A program made the translations under genes and the position numbers. From Boswellia sacra (Eukaryota > Streptophyta > Magnoliopsida > Sapindales > Burseraceae), in the NCBI GenBank assembly GCA_013180625.2, contig SNVD02011200.1, forward strand, positions 310,001 to 374,000: a stretch of 64,000 bases of DNA, written 5' to 3'. Under the pieces are notes generated by a model. The model was given only the letters and a program-made list of their open reading frames with translations, made no database searches and was not told where the DNA came from. Below, piece by piece: positions 35,123-47,656 of the stretch (the stretch's first letter is position 1; each line of letters opens with the position of its first letter).

Positions 35123-37043
35123 TTTCTTCTCTCTGTGAATAATTCATATATTATAATTGTAAGAAACTGGTCAGGTCCACTGCCTAGATATATAAGCCAG
35201 CCATCAAAGCCGTTACCTAGTCGCCTATTCTGCACTGGTACAAAGCAATTAATACAAAGAAACCTTATTGGCTACTGTGGCAAGTGCTTAATTTGTCATG
35301 TCATTTCACTCTATAATGGCGAGATAAGGAGTCGTGCTACAGTATACTGTATCCATACAATAATTTTATTGTAACATAAAAAGTGTATATACATGTGTAA
35401 AAATCATAAACAAGTAAAAAAAAAATTATATTTATAATTTATATATTTTTTATTTACGATTTTTTTATATATAATTTTTATTCATTTATTTATGATTTTT
35501 AAATACATATTTATGATTTTAACACAAAATATATAATTGTTATATGAGTATAACAGCAACTGTAACTGTACCGTAACAAATTCTCAAAATAAGATGAGGC
35601 TTGTAGTGACTGATATGATGTGGGTTTTATTATAATACAGCTGCAGCTTTTACGATTTTTTTGTACTTTATTTATGAGTTGTGGACGATTTTTTTACAAT
35701 CTTTATGCAAAATAAGCAACTGTATCGGTACAGTTGCAGGACCGAAATGGGACTCATATGATATAGTCAACAAAGGTGTGTCTAAATGCTTGGATTTTTA
35801 CGCAAGTAATTAGTTTACATCACAAGTTGTGGAATTTGGGCGGAATTTGGCTTCCATTGGCAGCTTGAATTAAATGCAGTTCATTATTATTATGATGTGA
35901 AGGAAATTGACATAATAAAGTAGTGGATGAAAGTTATGGAATTGGGAGTGGCTAAAGTGAAACAGCTGTACCATACAGGTATAACTTCAGTATAAGATTT
36001 ACACCTTGCAATGTCATCTTCCTGTTATATTATGCTTCATTATCCGATAATTATAAGATTTTCCAATAGACGGATTTGATTTTTGGCTTTATGAAAATGT
36101 CTTTCACCTAAAATTTACTTCCATTGAACTCAAAGTTTAGAAATGAGTCCAAATTTTCATTTTGAATGTCACTCAAGAGAATTTTGAAGAATTTTGGATG
36201 CTTGTATTCCACCAATAGGTAACCCAATTTTACACTTTTATGAAATGAGAGAAATTTATCAAGGCAAAAATAGTAAAAATCCTATATATAGATGAAAGAT
36301 TTTGAAGGGAAATAGATTCCTTCATATTTTTTTTCATTTTCTAATAGAATTATTAATGGATCCCTCATTTGTTCAATTGATTCAATCTAATATATATTTA
36401 CATCAAGGATGAGTTCACGCTTATACATATAATGAATGAGTCTTTGTTATTATTTGTGATATGGGGTTAGTCTTATGAATCTAATTTTTTTTATTAAAAA
36501 AAAGATACATTCCAATTCCGATGAAGTAATAATTGAAAGAAAAATGTTTCCAAAAATCTCAATTGATCAAACATTCGGAAGCAATTGCCCCTTTCAACAA
36601 AAACCCAAAAGTTCAAATAGTAACATTACTGAGATTTCAAAATGAAAGAACTTTTTTAATAGTAGTATTTAGAGTGTAATAAGAAAAAAGATTTCCCTCG
36701 AAGAAAAACACATAAAGTTCCAAAGGTTTGTACAACAGTGGATTTATTTAGACGACAAATTCATGGAAATAATCCTTGTGGCCTGTGCAACAAGGGCACC
36801 CAGAAGACTGTGCAACCAAGCTAGCAGGAGTGGCCTGAATACTATTACAAACACTTAATTTGACACAAGATAATTCAAGACAACACAATACGAGGAATTC
36901 ATATTGGAGTAGTACAATTATTTAAGTCACTCTTTTATTCATATCAGCTTGCTTTGATAGGTCTCAGGAAAGACCTGGAAAGCTACATATAAGTACTTAT
37001 AATGGAGTTATGGAGACCCATTTTTGGACTGAGCTTGCTATGG
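35123..37043. other. intergenic upstream-of-array sequence
   Basis: A (TA)n and (CA)n tract lies just left of this region (34877-34918). The stretch 35330-35760 contains several palindromic AT-rich motifs and a repeated CAACTGTA(C/T)CG element, perhaps a foldback TE, but its ends were not resolved. From about 36480 the sequence becomes similar to 41500 and 47150, the 5' part of the first peptide/oxygenase unit. Confidence 0.35.
36959..36976 (-). other. conserved 3'-flank hairpin of peptide E
   Basis: AGGTCT and AGACCT form a six-base-pair stem around a six-base loop, about 70 bases past the peptide stop codon. The same hairpin occurs at 41763-41780 and, with a seven-pair stem, at 47657-47676. 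It is likely in the 3' untranslated region. Confidence 0.5.
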
Positions 37044-37326
37044 CTAATCGCATACGCATGGACAACATCCACCAGGTGGTGCAGGTGCGCAGCACACGCA
37101 AGCTGGACAAATAGGTGGCTCTTGTAGCATCACTCTATGGGGACCTGCAAAAAAACAGCATATCAATATCGAATTAACTTAAAAGCTTAAATCGAAGAAC
37201 AAAGTGGTGATATATGTGATTACCCTGAATAGTGAATCGAGCTGCTTCACATGGCACCATTGGAGAGAACACCATAGCAAAGATGAGGAGGGTCACTACC
37301 AAAGTCCTTGCATTATTACCTGACAT
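37044..37326 (-). CDS. secreted cysteine-rich peptide E, 67 aa
   Basis: Exons 37224-37326 and 37044-37144 join at phase 1. The chosen start is MSGNNARTLVVTLLIFAM, aligned with the start of all other copies; an in-frame ATG further upstream lies before the conserved leader. Signal peptide about 29 residues, ending near PCEAARF. Mature core CPACVCC, APAPPGG, CCPCVCD. A TATA box (TTATATA, 37401-37407) lies about 75 bases upstream, and a conserved hairpin follows the stop. It belongs to the E/F/G subgroup with linker GPHRVMLQ. Expected to be secreted and disulphide-bonded or metal-binding; no named family is recognised. Confidence 0.84.
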
Positions 37327-37400
37327 AATAGTTAAGCTGAGAGAAAACTGTAAATTATACTTAATTAGCTTGTGTAGCATTGCATGGCCAGCATTCACGT

Positions 37401-37407
37401 TTATATA
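37401..37407 (-). promoter_or_regulatory. TATA box of peptide gene E
   Basis: TATATAA on the minus strand sits about 75 bases before the ATG. Equivalent boxes occur at 42355-42361 for F and 48202-48209 for G within a conserved GGCCAGCAT flank, so the position is conserved across copies. Confidence 0.6.
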
Positions 37408-38352
37408 GCCAGAGGTGCCGCAGTGTTTGAATCAATTAAGAGATTGATTTCCCACCATTTAACCCGATTGCAGTTAGTCTTAGTTCAAACTTGCAAGCAG
37501 CAACCTAATTTCAAGGAACAAAAAAAAACAAAAAAATTGTCGCAGACTTTTTCCATGATCTTATTTATTCTTGAATTGACTTTTCCTGTTTCAAAAATTT
37601 ATCAGCTCTTAGAATAGAGCTTATGCTGCACAATTTGATTTTTTTAGAGTAAGTATAATATTTGCTTTCGGTATAACGTTATCTCCATATAAAATTTTGA
37701 AATCAATATCAAGTTTTCAATGGTCTTAATTGTACCAATGCGTGTACTTAGGATCAAAAAATGTGGCAACGTCATCTTTGATTAGAAGAGTCGCCAAGTT
37801 CTCACTGGTTTGGTTAAAGAGTTTGCTAAAACTCATCATATAAGAGGTTTATAACTTATTAATTTATACATGAAAATTTGACTATTTGGTTGTTTGTAAA
37901 GTTATATTTTGAATACTTCATTAATCTGAAGTTTTTTCTTTTCGTTTCAAATTAATGTGAGGCAGATATGAGGAACTGAGATTTTTTTATGGTGATTGGC
38001 TTGAAATTATGAAGTTCGATGATCAAGCTCTTGTTAAATGTCAATGCACAGTATACATGACTTGGTTACCTGCAGGTCCAGATTTGAATGGCCAAATAGA
38101 AAACATTTGCACATAAAAGTAGGCAAATACAGATAGAATAGCTTTATTAGAAACAAATGGATCATACAAAAACATCTCACTCTCCCAAACCATGATTACA
38201 ACATTTTTTTTTCTTACAAGAACTTTTAAAAACTAGTTCTCCATGGTGACATCTTAGAATGCCATTTATCTACTCTCATTAGTTGACTCTTCTGGTAATG
38301 ACCCTGGTAGCGTAATTGATCCATCAAGCTCCAGAGCTGCCAGATATTTCTT

Positions 38353-39917
38353 TTACCATTTGAGCTTCTCAGGGAAGTATTGCAATAACAACATAATAAC
38401 ATTATGTTAAGAAGAGATAATGAAGAGAAGAAAATGTGATTTTCAGAGCTTGAATTAAATAAATTCAGGAGGAGCTCACCTTTAAGGGAGAGACTGTAAG
38501 GCTTGACCTTTTCAACATCTATCCTGACTTTGCGATGAAGGTCATATTTGCTGTGCGGGAAAAGTTTGAAAAAACAGATCGATAAGCATACGCAACTAGC
38601 TAACTTCACAAGCAATTGGACTGACTAAAAGTAGGTGCTAATAGGCTTACATGAATATTTGGTTGCCACTTCAGATTCTCAATAACTTCCTGATTCATTA
38701 AAAGCTTACGTTGCTGACCTGATTGATGCTGCAAAATTAAAATTAGTTACATTAATATCATTTTATTTTAAACCACAAACATCTTCAATTATAAGTTGTA
38801 TATGAAATGGCTGTTTTAGTTACCACTGAAGAGAGTGGTATCTAATGATGAAAAGAGCTGCTGAAGGCAGAGTGATCTTATTCTCCTTGGCCACACCTAG
38901 TTTGAGAAGCCAAAGTCAATTAGTTCTGATTGATGATAATTTATGGAAAGCAAAGCCATGCAAGTAATTTGACTAAGATTCGCAGTACAATACCAAGTAC
39001 ATGTAGTCATCGTGCCCCCCATGACATCATAAAGTTGTTCTATCTGCATCCCTTTGTGTAGCTAGTGTACATGTAGTCAAAGTCTGGCTCTTTGAAATAC
39101 TGTATGTAATTACAACAAGGCAATTTTTATCAGAGTTTTCTAATGTCCCACAAATAAGATAGTCTAAATTCAAAAAAATCAGCCTATTATTGTATCTCTA
39201 TTTGTTAAGAGATACTGAGAAGGACCATGTGTTGTGAACAATTGATTCGTCGAAAGCACAGCCAACAGGATATGTATCACCTGTAATACAGATGTAGTTA
39301 ATAATTTGAAATCGTCCCAATAGTAGCCTCTTTTCTTCTTAAAGGGATATGCAACTCACCAACAGCCCATTGAGAAAGCCCTCCAAAGCTTGGAAGAAGC
39401 AGATAGCATCTTGCCAAATGTCTATAATCCATGCAATAACAAAGATAAGATGTGCCTCAAATATTGTCTAAAACAAGCATAATTATACCACAATTTAAGA
39501 AACAAGCAAGCAAATATTTACATACCTTGGATGAGATAGGCCAGTCAAGTTCAACCAATCTTCATTAGGATAGTCTTTTCTAATAGCTTCAGCAGTTTGC
39601 AGCAAGTGCTCAATTTGAGTTTCATCCAAGTCTCGATCACTCTTATCATCAACCACATCATTGAGAAGTTCAAAGCATTCGTATGTGCTCATTTCCTCTG
39701 TTTAATTTGCCACATTGTCTTCATCCTCTTAACCTACAATCCAATTGAGATCAATGTTAAACACTTGATACAAACAAGCATTGATCAGATTTAATATATA
39801 ATTTGACTTGAGTATATTTAGTGACGAGTTTAATTACAAAGTCATAAGTCTGGTTAATGTGATTGATTCTGTAGAACTTCTCCACCCCTTATTGCCTTTA
39901 AACATCATAATCTATGT
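38353..39917 (-). pseudogene. myo-inositol oxygenase copy 1, decayed
   Basis: Remnants of the exons of the intact copy at 49.2-52.1 kb appear in order. The last exon lies near 38353-38380; the KVRIDVEKVKPY exon near 38490-38550; the CAFDESI segment near 39246-39283; the exon for the LLNDVV and HLLQTAEAIRKDYPNEDWL region at about 39533-39690; and an exon-3 relic near 39850-39917. Conserved parts are altered (HLTGLSHPR in place of HLTGLIHD, which loses metal-ligand context; KYDLHRKVR for KYDLYSKSKVR). Exons 1-2 are missing. A functional enzyme is not possible. Confidence 0.85.
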
Positions 39918-41852
39918 TTTACATGCATCTTGGATAGAACAAACAATTAATGCCAGCGCCAGGTTGAAAAATATTGACCATAAGAAATTATATGCCTTCG
40001 TTTTAAATTATCACAAAAATCCATAGACTAGGCCCAAAATGTATTGGGCCGATGTGACTTCAGTTAGTCCATTTATTTTGCCATATGGGTCAAGAAGGCC
40101 CAAAACCTAAAGCCTACACCAAGTTGAATAGGTAAAAATAATAATAATAAGACAAAATTCTCGCATGGCCCCATATTTTGGCTGTGTAGCCCGAATAACC
40201 TCATCTTATAAAAATAAACGATATGGCCTCCACATTTTTGAAAGAGCTTCAAATGATCTCGATATTATTTAACTTGTTATCTTGGATGGAATAATCTTGA
40301 AATGACTTTAACGCTCATTTTTTTTAATTAATAAGATGGTGCTATTCAAACCCAAGACATTAACATTCACATTACCAACACTATCACCACACACACCAAC
40401 TCCTTTCTTGCATCTAACATAGACAAATTATAATATTTACTCTATATTGATTTTAAGAGGAATATTTAAGAAATTTTTGCCTTTTGGTGATTCAAACTTA
40501 GCACATCCATATACAAATTTTGACCATTACCGTTACGCCAACTCCTTGCTTGCGTTTAACATACACAAATATTATTATTTTTTCTCACGCCTCCCTTCCT
40601 CCTCAAACTCCTCATCCAAAACAACTGCCTCCTCTTCCTCCCTCCCTTTCCCTTCCTTTGCCTCCTCCTCGCTCCCTACTACCCCTAATCTAACATACAC
40701 AAACAGCCACCAGCCCATCACGATCATCGCTTGTTGTCACCTTTTGCTGTCTCTCTCTCTCCCTCTTTGATTTCGTTTTCTCTCTCTAGATCGACGTAGA
40801 TATGAAATTTGGGGGTTTTTGGGGAATTGAATTAGGATTTTGATGGTGATCCATGGATTTGGATAATGGTTAGCAACTGCGTAAGAGGAATTGTGTGTTA
40901 TTATTATTATTATTATTATTTTGAATTGTGGTGGCTTGAGTGGATGGTGGCTGGGTTCGATGGTGGTGGTGGAGAGGTGGAGGTGTGATTTTGGGTGTGG
41001 TAGTGCTGGGTTTGAATTGTTCTTTGGTCTGCATAATAGCACGTAAAAGTTATGAATTATTGGATAATTCATCTGCATATGTTTCAAGTTCTAGCTATGC
41101 TTCCAGATCAAGAGATAATGTAATTGTAGTGGCTTTAACTTAGATAATTTAACTTCGAGATGCTGTATTCGGCTCTCACTTTCTATCTCATCAGAGTCCA
41201 ATTTAAATTTGTATATTTGAATAATTATAAAATTACTGAAAAGGGTACTAAAAAATTCTAATAGATAAACAAAACCATTAGGGTTTTTCCATTAATAATA
41301 AATTGATACAGCAAATTAGTAAAATTCCTTAATTTGGTATCAACTTATTGAATCTTTGAACTTTGACTGGAGTTGACCTGCTTGATACCAAATTAACCTG
41401 AATGAACCTTAAGTTGATATCAAATTAACATTTTGTGAATCCATCAAGTCTACTTTTTAGTTGTGATTTGACATTAATTCTTGAATTTTTTTCTTTAAAA
41501 AAAAATTAGAAATAGAAAAGGAATCCATTTCAAATTTGAAAAATTAAATCTAAAAATGTTCCAAGATATCTCAATTGATTAGTATTTGAAGCATTTAATT
41601 TCTTTCAATGAATATCGGATAAATTCAACTATTGAATTCTATTCAGGATTTGAAATGTAAGAACCTCCTTCCATTAATTGAAGACAATATAATATGAGGA
41701 ATTCATATTGAAGTATTATAATTATTTAAGTCACTCTTTTATTCATATCAACTTGCTTAAATAGGTCTCAGGAAAGACCTGGAAAGCTACATATATAATA
41801 AGTACTTATAACGGAGTTAAGGAGACCCATTTTTGGACTAAGCTTGCTATGG
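39918..41852. other. oxygenase intron-2 remnant and inserted low-complexity sequence
   Basis: The GGCCCAAAA-rich block (40026-40130) and the block at 41030-41110 match intron 2 of the intact oxygenase. Between them (about 40155-41020) lies sequence absent from the third unit: a proline/serine-coding-like CCTCC-rich stretch, a TTA microsatellite (about 40899-40920) and GGTGG repeats. It is probably an insertion. No supported gene. Confidence 0.45.
41763..41780 (-). other. conserved 3'-flank hairpin of peptide F
   Basis: AGGTCT, six-base loop, AGACCT, identical to the hairpin after peptide E. Confidence 0.5.
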
Positions 41853-42064
41853 CTAATCGCATACGCATGGACAACATCCTCCAGGTGGTGCAGGAGCGCA
41901 GCACACGCAAGCTGGACAAACAATGTCTTCTTGCAGCATCACTCTATGTGGACCTACTAAAAATAGTATATCAATATCGAAATCAATTCAAAGACTTAAT
42001 TTATTAGGCAAGGACGAACAATAATATTTAAGTACGATAAGTTTTCTCAAGTGTAATATGAATG

Positions 42065-42115
<51 letters not shown>

Positions 42116-42279
42116 CTATAACTATTTGATTCAAGAACTTAAATTGAAAAAGTTAGGTGGTGATATATGTGATTACCCTGAATGGGGAATCGGGCTGCTT
42201 CAGAGGGCACCATTGGGGAGAACACTATGGCAAAGATGAGGAAAGTCACCAGCAAAGTCTTTGCATTGTTGCCTGCCAT
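41853..42279 (-). CDS. secreted cysteine-rich peptide F, 67 aa
   Basis: Exons 42177-42279 and 41853-41953 join at phase 1; the acceptor is TAG rather than CAG. Signal peptide MAGNNAKTLLVTFLIFAIV, then FSPMVPSEAARF. Mature core CPACVCC, APAPPGG, CCPCVCD, identical to copy E in this region; differences sit in the linker (LQEDIV against LQEPPI) and the signal peptide (Ser for Cys before EAAR). The intron carries a long (AT)n run (about 42072-42112). TATA box at 42355-42361. Confidence 0.84.
42072..42112. repeat. (AT)n microsatellite in the intron of peptide gene F
   Basis: About twenty AT dinucleotides lie between the two exons of peptide gene F. The intron is longer than in copy E as a result (223 against 79 bases). 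Confidence 0.9.
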
Positions 42280-43354
42280 AACTTTTAAGCTGTGAGAAAA
42301 CTGTAAATAATTTGATGAATTAGCTTGTGTAGCATCGCATGGCCAGCATCCATATTTATATGGCATAGGTAGGTGGTGCCGTGTTTGAATCAATTGAGAG
42401 ATTGATTCCCCACCAATTAACTAAATTGCAGATTGCAAGCAGCCACCTAATTTTAAAGGGAAAAAAAATGTCATAGACTTTTTCCATGAACTTATTTATT
42501 CTCGAATCTTGAATTGACATCCCCTGTTTCAAAAATTTATCATATCTTATAATAAAGCTGATGTTGCAAGGGCTGATTTTAGAATAAGCTTAATGTTTAC
42601 TTTCAATATAACATTATCTTAATACAAAATTCTGACTTTGTTGCCACACAAATTACATATAAAGATCATAAAAATCAATACTAAGTTTGTCTTGTTCAAC
42701 AGTCTTAATTGTACCCATGTTTGTACTTGGATTAAATGGGGCAACGTCATCTTGATTAGAAGAGTCGCCAATTTCTCATTTGTTCGGTTTCAGTTAGAGA
42801 TCGCTGCAACTCATCATAATATTAAGGTTGAGAAGTCTTTAATTTAACTTGAAAATTTGATATTTGGTTGTTTGTAAACTTTTATTTTGAATATTTTAAG
42901 TCTCTCGTCATCAATCTGAAGTCTTTTTTTTTTTTTTCATTTCATTTCACATTAAAGTGAGGCAGAAATGTGGCTTTGAACGAGTTTTGATGGTGACAGA
43001 CTTGAATTTTGTGAAGTTTGATGATCAAGCTCTTGTTAAATGTCAATGTACACAGCACATGACTTGGTTACTTGCATATCCAGACTTTAATAGCTAAATT
43101 GAGAACATTGGCACATAAAATAGGCAAATACAAATAGAATAGCTTTATTAGAAACAAAATAATCATACAAAAACATCTCACTCACTCTCTCAAACCATGA
43201 TTACAACATTTATTTCTCTTACAAGAACTTTTAAAAACTAGTTCTCTTTGGTGATCAACATCTTAAAATGCTATTGATCTACTCTAATAACTCTTCTGGC
43301 AATGACCCTAGTAGAATAATTCATCCATCAAGCTCCAGAGCTCCCGGATATTTT
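42280..43354. other. spacer between peptide F and oxygenase copy 2
   Basis: The sequence is similar to 37327-38352 and 48127-49187 in the sister units. It includes a conserved GATGATCAAGCTCTTGTTAAATGTCAATG-type block (about 43020-43048). No gene is supported; it is mostly shared 3' flank of the oxygenase and 5' flank of the peptide. Confidence 0.5.
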
Positions 43355-45412
43355 TTTCACTATTTTAGCTTTTCAGGGAAGTACTGCAATAACAATATAA
43401 TAACTTCATATTAAGAATAGATAGCGAATATGAAATGGGAAATGAGAAAAGATGGCTTTGAGAGCTTGAAGTAAATGAAATCGGGAGGAGCTCATCTTTT
43501 TGATAAGGGAGAGACAGTAAGGCTGGACCTTTTCAACATCTATCCTTACGTTGCTCTTGCTTTTAAATGTCATAGTCGCTGTGCAGGGAAAGTTTGAATA
43601 AACAGATGGATAAGTACATACAATTAGCTGGCTTAACAAGCAATTGGACTGACTAAAAATAGGCGCTAATAGGCTAACATGAATATTTTGTAGCCACTTC
43701 AGATTCTCAATCTCTCTCTGATATATTGAAAGCCTATATGCTTCTGACCTGATTAATGCTGCAAAATTAAAATTAGTTAAATTAATATCATTTTATTTTG
43801 AATCACAAACATCTTCAATTTTAAGTTGTAAATGAAATGATGCTTTGTATTAGTTACCATAGGGGTTGTATCTAATGATGAAAAAAGCTGCTGAAGGATT
43901 AGTTCTGATTGATGATGATTTATGGAAATCAAAGCAATGAGTGATTTGATTAAGATTCCAAGAACAATTCCAAGAACATGTAGTTATCCTTCTACCATGG
44001 CATCATAATTTTGTTCAATCTGCATCCTTTTGTGTAAACTCCATAGTGTTGCAAGCAGGATTGTCAAAGGCTGGTTTTTCTTTGAAATACTGTATGTAAT
44101 TACAACAAGGCAATTTGTATCAGAATTTGCTAACGTCCAACAAATAAGATAGTCTAAATTCAAAAAAATCATCCTATGATTGTATCTCTATTTGTTAAGG
44201 TTACTGCAAAGGACGAGTGGCGAGCAATTGATTCGTCGAAAGCACAGCCAACAGGAGATGTATCACCTGTAATATAGATATAGTTAATAACTTGAAATGG
44301 TCACATTAGTAGTCTCTTTTCTTCTTAAACATATATGCAACTCACCAACAACAGCCCATTGAGGAAGCCTTTCAAAAATTGGAAGCAGCAGCTAGCACCT
44401 CGCCAATATCTATAATCCATGCAACGACAAAGATAAGATATGCCTTAAATATTGTCTAAAACAAGCATAATTATACAGAATTTAAGAAACAAGCAAGCTA
44501 ATATTTGTATACCATGGATGAGCTAGGCCAGTCAAGTGCAACTAATCTTCATTAGGATAGCCATTTCCAATAATTTCAGCGGTTTGCAGCAAGTGCTCAA
44601 TGTGAGGCTCATCCAAGTGTGGATCACTCTCATCAAACACTTCATTACAAAGCTCACAGCATTCTTATATGCTCATTTCCACTGTGTTTAATTTGCCATT
44701 CTTCTCATCCTCTTAACCTACAATCCAGTTGAGATAAATGTTAACACTTGATACATACAAGCATTGATCATATTTAATAAATAATGTGACTTGAGTAGAT
44801 AATGAGTTGCTTAATTACAAAGTCATAAGTCTAGAGGTAGCAATTCATGTCATTTGTGTCGACCCACTTAATTATTCGTGTCAAGATATGAAACACGGAT
44901 CCGACACGGTTATTAAACGTGTTACCCACGTGTTATAATCGTGTCATATTTAATTTACATAATTTACTTAATTGTTTAACCTAGTTATGCATAATATATT
45001 ATATTTTATATATTTATATCAATTACAATTATTTTTAGAATATAAACCATTACTTGTATAAAATATTGTTAAAATCATCATAATTTATTATTTTGTAAAT
45101 TAATTTACTTTATAATATATATATTTTAAGTAGGTAACAATTTATATCATTAAATGAGCTTACATGTTAAGGATAGATAAAATATGTTTAAATATTTGTA
45201 TCATTAAATGGGTTAGCGTGTTGAACATCTTCAACACGAATCCAACTCATTTATTAATCGTGCATCGTGTTTGTGTCGTAATCATATCGTGTTCGCGTGT
45301 CATGACCTAAATTGTCACTCCTACATAAGTTTGGTTAATGTGACTGATTCTGTAGGAATTCTCCACCCCTTATTGCCTTTCACTTTCAACATCATAATCT
45401 CTGTTACACATT
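43355..45412 (-). pseudogene. myo-inositol oxygenase copy 2, decayed and interrupted by a MITE
   Basis: The terminal exon remnant near 43358-43388 has lost its final Trp codon to TAG. The KVRIDVEKVQPY segment is at about 43500-43560, CAFDESI near 44225-44250, and the HLLQTAEAI region with frame breaks at 44520-44690. Exon 3 remains at 44819-44831 plus 45332-45412, split by the MITE at 44832-45323. Exons 1 and 2 are absent. More damaged than copy 1. Confidence 0.85.
44832..45323. mobile_element. hAT-type MITE in oxygenase pseudogene exon 3
   Basis: The left end TAGAGGTAGCAATTCATGTC pairs with the right end, whose complement reads TAGGAGTGACAATTTAGGTC. The flanks CATAAGTC (44824-44831) and CATAAGTT (45324-45331) form an 8-base target duplication with one mismatch. 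Removing the insert and one flank restores the exon-3 sequence of the sister copies (AAAGTCATAAGTCTGGTTAATG). The interior is AT-rich with GTGTCGT-type motifs common in plant hAT elements. 492 bases, no transposase. Confidence 0.82.
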
Positions 45413-46545
45413 TATAATGGATTGAACAAACAATTAATAGCAGGTTGCAAGGTATTGATCCCATCGGAAATTACGTGCCTTCGTTTTCAATCATCATAAA
45501 ACTCAATAGACCTGGCCCAAAATGTATTGGTCCCAGTATGACATCAAGTTAGTCCATTAATTTTGTCATATGGATCAATAAGGCCCAAAACCGAAAGCCT
45601 ACCCCAAGTTGAATAGGTAAAAATTATTAAATAAATAAATAAAAGAAATATATTGAAGTTATTCTATTCAGCCTCCAATTTCGTCACCTTCACTTATAAA
45701 CTCATCCATTTAAAAAATTTAAATCCCTAATTTTTTTTTCTAAACCCCAATTGATTCCTAAATTATCCTTCTATTATATAAATCAATTTTCATTACATCG
45801 AAATTATATTTGCACGGCTTCTCAAAATTCTGTTAAATATTTGCGTGTCTTTTGTAGCCTTTAGAGATTTGCCGCAAATCATTTTTCTGCAACCTTTAAA
45901 AATTTGCCCCACATCATTTTACCTTCAACCTTCAAAAATACAATGACTTCTAAGAGTGTTTCCAAACAATTTTATGATTTTTTTTCCTTCCCATAAACCT
46001 CATAAATTATAACTAACTTTGAGATACAAGACTGATCCCAACCTCAATCAACTTATTTGTTTAATGTTTATTGCTTTGGATGCACTTTCAGTTTCTTTCT
46101 TCCTTTTTATTTATTATTCTAATAAAAAATTTCACTATAAAAGCTAAACAAACAAGATAATTAATATTATTAAAAATATGTTATATAACAATTTCTATAG
46201 CAAAAATAACGAGGCTAAAAAAATTCTTGTTTAACATTACTGTTTTTTCTGTAACACAAGTTATTTCTCCATGAGATTTAGAAAAATAATATATATATCA
46301 TCAAATAATATTTGATTTTTGAAAGATCTCAATGAAAAACCCATATAAATTAGAATTCTAAAGCGTTTAGAGAATTAGGAATTTTCTTTCTCCTCTGTAG
46401 TAATTTTATCTTAGGATAAAATTGGAAAAAAATGAAAATAAAAATGGAGTTCATGCGTTGGAAAGTGGGGCCGAATAAAACCATTTGTGTAATGTATGTC
46501 CTTTATCACAAAAGAATAGGCAAAAAGATTGCTTTATTGACAATT

Positions 46546-46671
46546 CTGTTAGATACTTCTTGGATATGCCAAGTTCAAGTGTTCAACTTGTTAGATACTT
46601 CTTGGATAAGCCGAGTTCAATTTTTCAATTTGTTAGATACTTCTAGGTTTTGCCAAATTCAATTGTTCTTT
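46546..46671. repeat. three tandem copies of a 42-base unit
   Basis: The unit begins (C/T)TGTTAGATACTTCT and contains GCC(A/G)A(G/A)TTCAA. Three copies occur here against about two degenerate copies at 51275-51360 in the intact oxygenase intron. Confidence 0.8.
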
Positions 46672-47656
46672 GGTCCGCATAATAGCTGGAAAAAATTGTT
46701 AATTATTGGATAATCCATCTGCTTATGTTTCAAGATCCAGCTATGCTTCCAGATCAGGAGATCATGTGATGAGTAACCGTGTTGAGTCTTAACTCTAATA
46801 ATTTATTTTGAAGATGTTCTATTCAACTCTCACTTTCTATATCATTAGAACCCAACTTAAATTTGTATATTTAAATAATTTTATTCTCATATAGAACTAC
46901 TAAAAAGGGTACTAAAAAATTCTAGTAGATAAACAAAGCCATTAGGGTTTTTCCTTTATAATAAATTCATAAAGCAAATTAACAAAATTCCTTACTTTGG
47001 TGTGAACTTATTGAATCTTTGAACTTTGACTGGAGTTTACCTGGTTGGTGTCATATTAACCTGAATGGACCTCAAGTTGATACCAAATTAACAGTTTGTG
47101 AATCCATCACGTCTACTTTTTAGTTGTGATTCGACGTTGGCTATGTCTTTTCTTTTTAAAAAAAAAAAAAAAAAGAAAAGAAATAGAGAAGAAATCCATT
47201 TCAAATTTGAAGAAGAAACATTAAATAAAAAAAAATGTTTCAAGATATCTAAATTGATCAAATATTGGAAGCATTTACTTTGAAGAATTTACTCTTTTTC
47301 AACAAAGACCGGATAAACTCGAGTATTGAATTCTATTTAGGATTTGAAACGAAAGAACTTCCTCCCGTTAATTAGAATTTAGAGTGTAATAAGATAATAT
47401 AATGCAATAGAAGAAAAATATGAAAAATGTTATTAAGGTTTATATTGTAAGGAATTTATTTAAACCGACGATAATTGAATAATCTTTGTGGCAAGTGCAG
47501 TAGTGCACCCAGAAGACTGTGCAGGCATGCCACCAGGAGTCGCCTGAATACTGCTACAGGCACTTTGATACATGACAGTTTAAGACAAGACAATATGAGG
47601 AATTACAATAATTATTGAAGTCATGACACTTTTTTATTCATATTAACATACTTAAA

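Larger units (their letters stand above)
36480..41470. repeat. tandem duplication unit 1: peptide E plus decayed oxygenase
   Basis: Landmarks recur in the same order in three segments: the peptide 3' flank with the GGTCTCAGGAAAGACC hairpin, the peptide gene, the oxygenase 3' exons, the exon-3 block, a GGCCCAAAA block (about 40028), the GCATAATAGC...AATTATTGGATAAT block (about 41032), and TTTGAACTTTGACTGGAGTT (about 41356). Unit edges are approximate because the copies run head to tail without a sharp break. Confidence 0.75.
41470..47130. repeat. tandem duplication unit 2: peptide F plus decayed oxygenase
   Basis: Same landmark order as unit 1. It includes a 42-base triplication (46546-46671) and a MITE inside the oxygenase remnant. 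Edges are approximate. Confidence 0.75.

Noticed and set aside
35330..35760. Possible foldback TE with CAACTGTA motifs
   Set aside because: Palindromic pieces are visible, but I could not define paired ends or target duplications.
40447..41143. Serine/proline- or tryptophan/glycine-rich open frames on both strands
   Set aside because: Driven by CCTCC, GGTGG and TTA microsatellite-like sequence inside a decayed oxygenase intron; no counterpart in the intact unit.
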